From Nannocystaceae bacterium (GTDB lineage Bacteria > Myxococcota_A > Polyangia > Nannocystales > Nannocystaceae), in the NCBI GenBank assembly GCA_016763875.1, contig JAESSZ010000098.1, positions 1 to 7,168 of the forward strand: a DNA stretch of 7,168 nucleotides. The letters are read 5' to 3'. The position numbers were made by a program, and so were the translations under genes. The notes under the pieces are model-generated. The model searched no databases and was not told the DNA's origin. It saw nothing but the letters and a program-made list of their open reading frames with translations. Positions 6,507-7,168 of this stretch are shown piece after piece (position 1 is the first letter of the stretch; each line of letters starts with the position of its first letter).

Positions 6507-7168
6507 ATGAGCTGGTCCGCGAGCACGGGGGGGGAGCCATCGGGGCCAAACAGCACGACGGGAGTCGCTGGCAGTGCCTCCCGATGGCCATGGATCCGCA
6601 TGGTCGCGGCGCGCCTGGTGTTACGCGATGAGCCGGTCGGCTCTGGTGTACGGCGATTGCTGACTGGGGGCGTGTTGTGTGTCGTGGTCGGGGGCGCCCT
6701 GCTGCTGGCCGGCGTCCACAGCCTGCTTGTCGTGGCGGTGATCGGGGCCGGGGGCATGGCCACGCTGGCGGGCGTGTGTCTTCGGCTGCTGATGCCCGCG
6801 ATGGCAGTCTCTGTGGTTGGCATCGCGTTGTCGTGCGCGAGTTTGATGACGGCGTTGTCGGTGACCGCCGGGTTCTCGGTCGAGATTACCCGCGCGATGA
6901 CGCGTCTCAATGGTCACGTCTTGGTGACGAAGTACGGGCTCGATTTTTTTGAGTACGAGGAAGTCTCAGACCGCTGGCTCAACGACCCACGTGTAACCGC
7001 TGCCTCGCCGTTCGCGTATTCGATGGTCGCCGCCGTCAATGTGAATGCAGAGGCGGGCGGGACCGAGCCTGCGGTGGTCGTGGGCAAGGGGCTAGACCCC
7101 AAGCGCTCGGTTGACCTCGACGGTCTATCGGACGTGCTGGAGGCGGGCGATCTTGCCGCACTGCGCGC
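6507..7168 (+). CDS. Second LolC/LolE-family ABC permease, 3' end missing
   Basis: The ATG at 6507 follows the first permease's stop after 15 bases, in the same direction, and 220 codons are open to the window edge. The protein has a Ser/Gly-rich N-terminal tail (1-28), two extra hydrophobic segments (about 53-72 and 73-94), then the canonical Lol first helix (about 98-122, VSVVGIALSCASLMTALSVT then AGF). It then shows the start of the periplasmic domain with RVTAASPFAYSMVAA and AVVVGKGLDP. These line up with VVGASPFVYYAMALA and SVLVKGIEP in the first permease, so the two are paralogues and probably form the LolC-LolE heterodimer partners. The FtsX domain should lie beyond the edge. GGGG about 9 bases ahead is a weak ribosome site; the ATG at 6600 (RMVAARLVLRDEP) is an alternative start. 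A run of eight G (6527-6534) sits in the first codons. Confidence 0.85.
   Translation, partial: MSWSASTGGEPSGPNSTTGVAGSASRWPWIRMVAARLVLRDEPVGSGVRRLLTGGVLCVVVGGALLLAGVHSLLVVAVIGAGGMATLAGVCLRLLMPAMAVSVVGIALSCASLMTALSVTAGFSVEITRAMTRLNGHVLVTKYGLDFFEYEEVSDRWLNDPRVTAASPFAYSMVAAVNVNAEAGGTEPAVVVGKGLDPKRSVDLDGLSDVLEAGDLAALR

Noticed and set aside
6482..6910. Minus-strand open frame of 142 codons at the permease junction
   Set aside because: It is antisense to the second permease, whose plus-strand frame runs unbroken to the window edge and carries the Lol-family motifs.
1..7168. CRISPR array, insertion sequence, tRNA or rRNA, defence system
   Set aside because: No regularly spaced repeats, transposase motifs, cloverleaf sequence or defence-protein signatures were seen on either strand.

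Overview
The window looks like chromosomal DNA from a GC-rich deltaproteobacterium of the Myxococcota, most likely the Nannocystaceae side (Nannocystis, Plesiocystis, Enhygromyxa). Three things point there: very GC-rich codon third positions, a lipoprotein with a Ser/Thr/Gly/Glu-rich linker and a Cys-rich module ahead of an IgGFc-binding-type domain, and Lol-type permeases enlarged at the N terminus. This placement is inferred from protein style; no rRNA or marker gene is present.

Layout: positions 1-4527 hold five genes, all on the minus strand. In transcription order they are a PilZ-domain (c-di-GMP receptor) protein (4527-3832), a small lipoprotein that overlaps it by 10 bases and starts at a GTG behind a strong Shine-Dalgarno (3841-3155), a large IgGFc-binding-domain lipoprotein (3109-1304), an outer-membrane beta-barrel-like protein with its own promoter (1184-258), and a zinc-ribbon protein whose ATG overlaps the preceding stop as TAATG and which runs off the left edge (258-1). 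From about 4566 to the right edge the plus strand carries two tandem LolC/LolE-family (FtsX/MacB-type) ABC permeases, the second cut by the right edge.

How the genes may fit together: most products belong to the cell envelope. Two are predicted lipoproteins, one is a predicted outer-membrane protein, and the divergent pair looks like the membrane half of a lipoprotein-releasing ABC exporter; the ATPase (LolD) would be expected to the right, outside the window. The PilZ protein could link the minus-strand cluster to c-di-GMP. That link is inferred from position only.

No mobile element, CRISPR array, tRNA, rRNA or recognisable defence system was seen. The most notable points are the enlarged architecture of the two permeases (extra N-terminal membrane helices; an acidic insertion in the first one's periplasmic domain), a possible leaderless start with a hairpin touching the ATG of the IgGFc-type lipoprotein, and several start sites that differ from the longest open frame.
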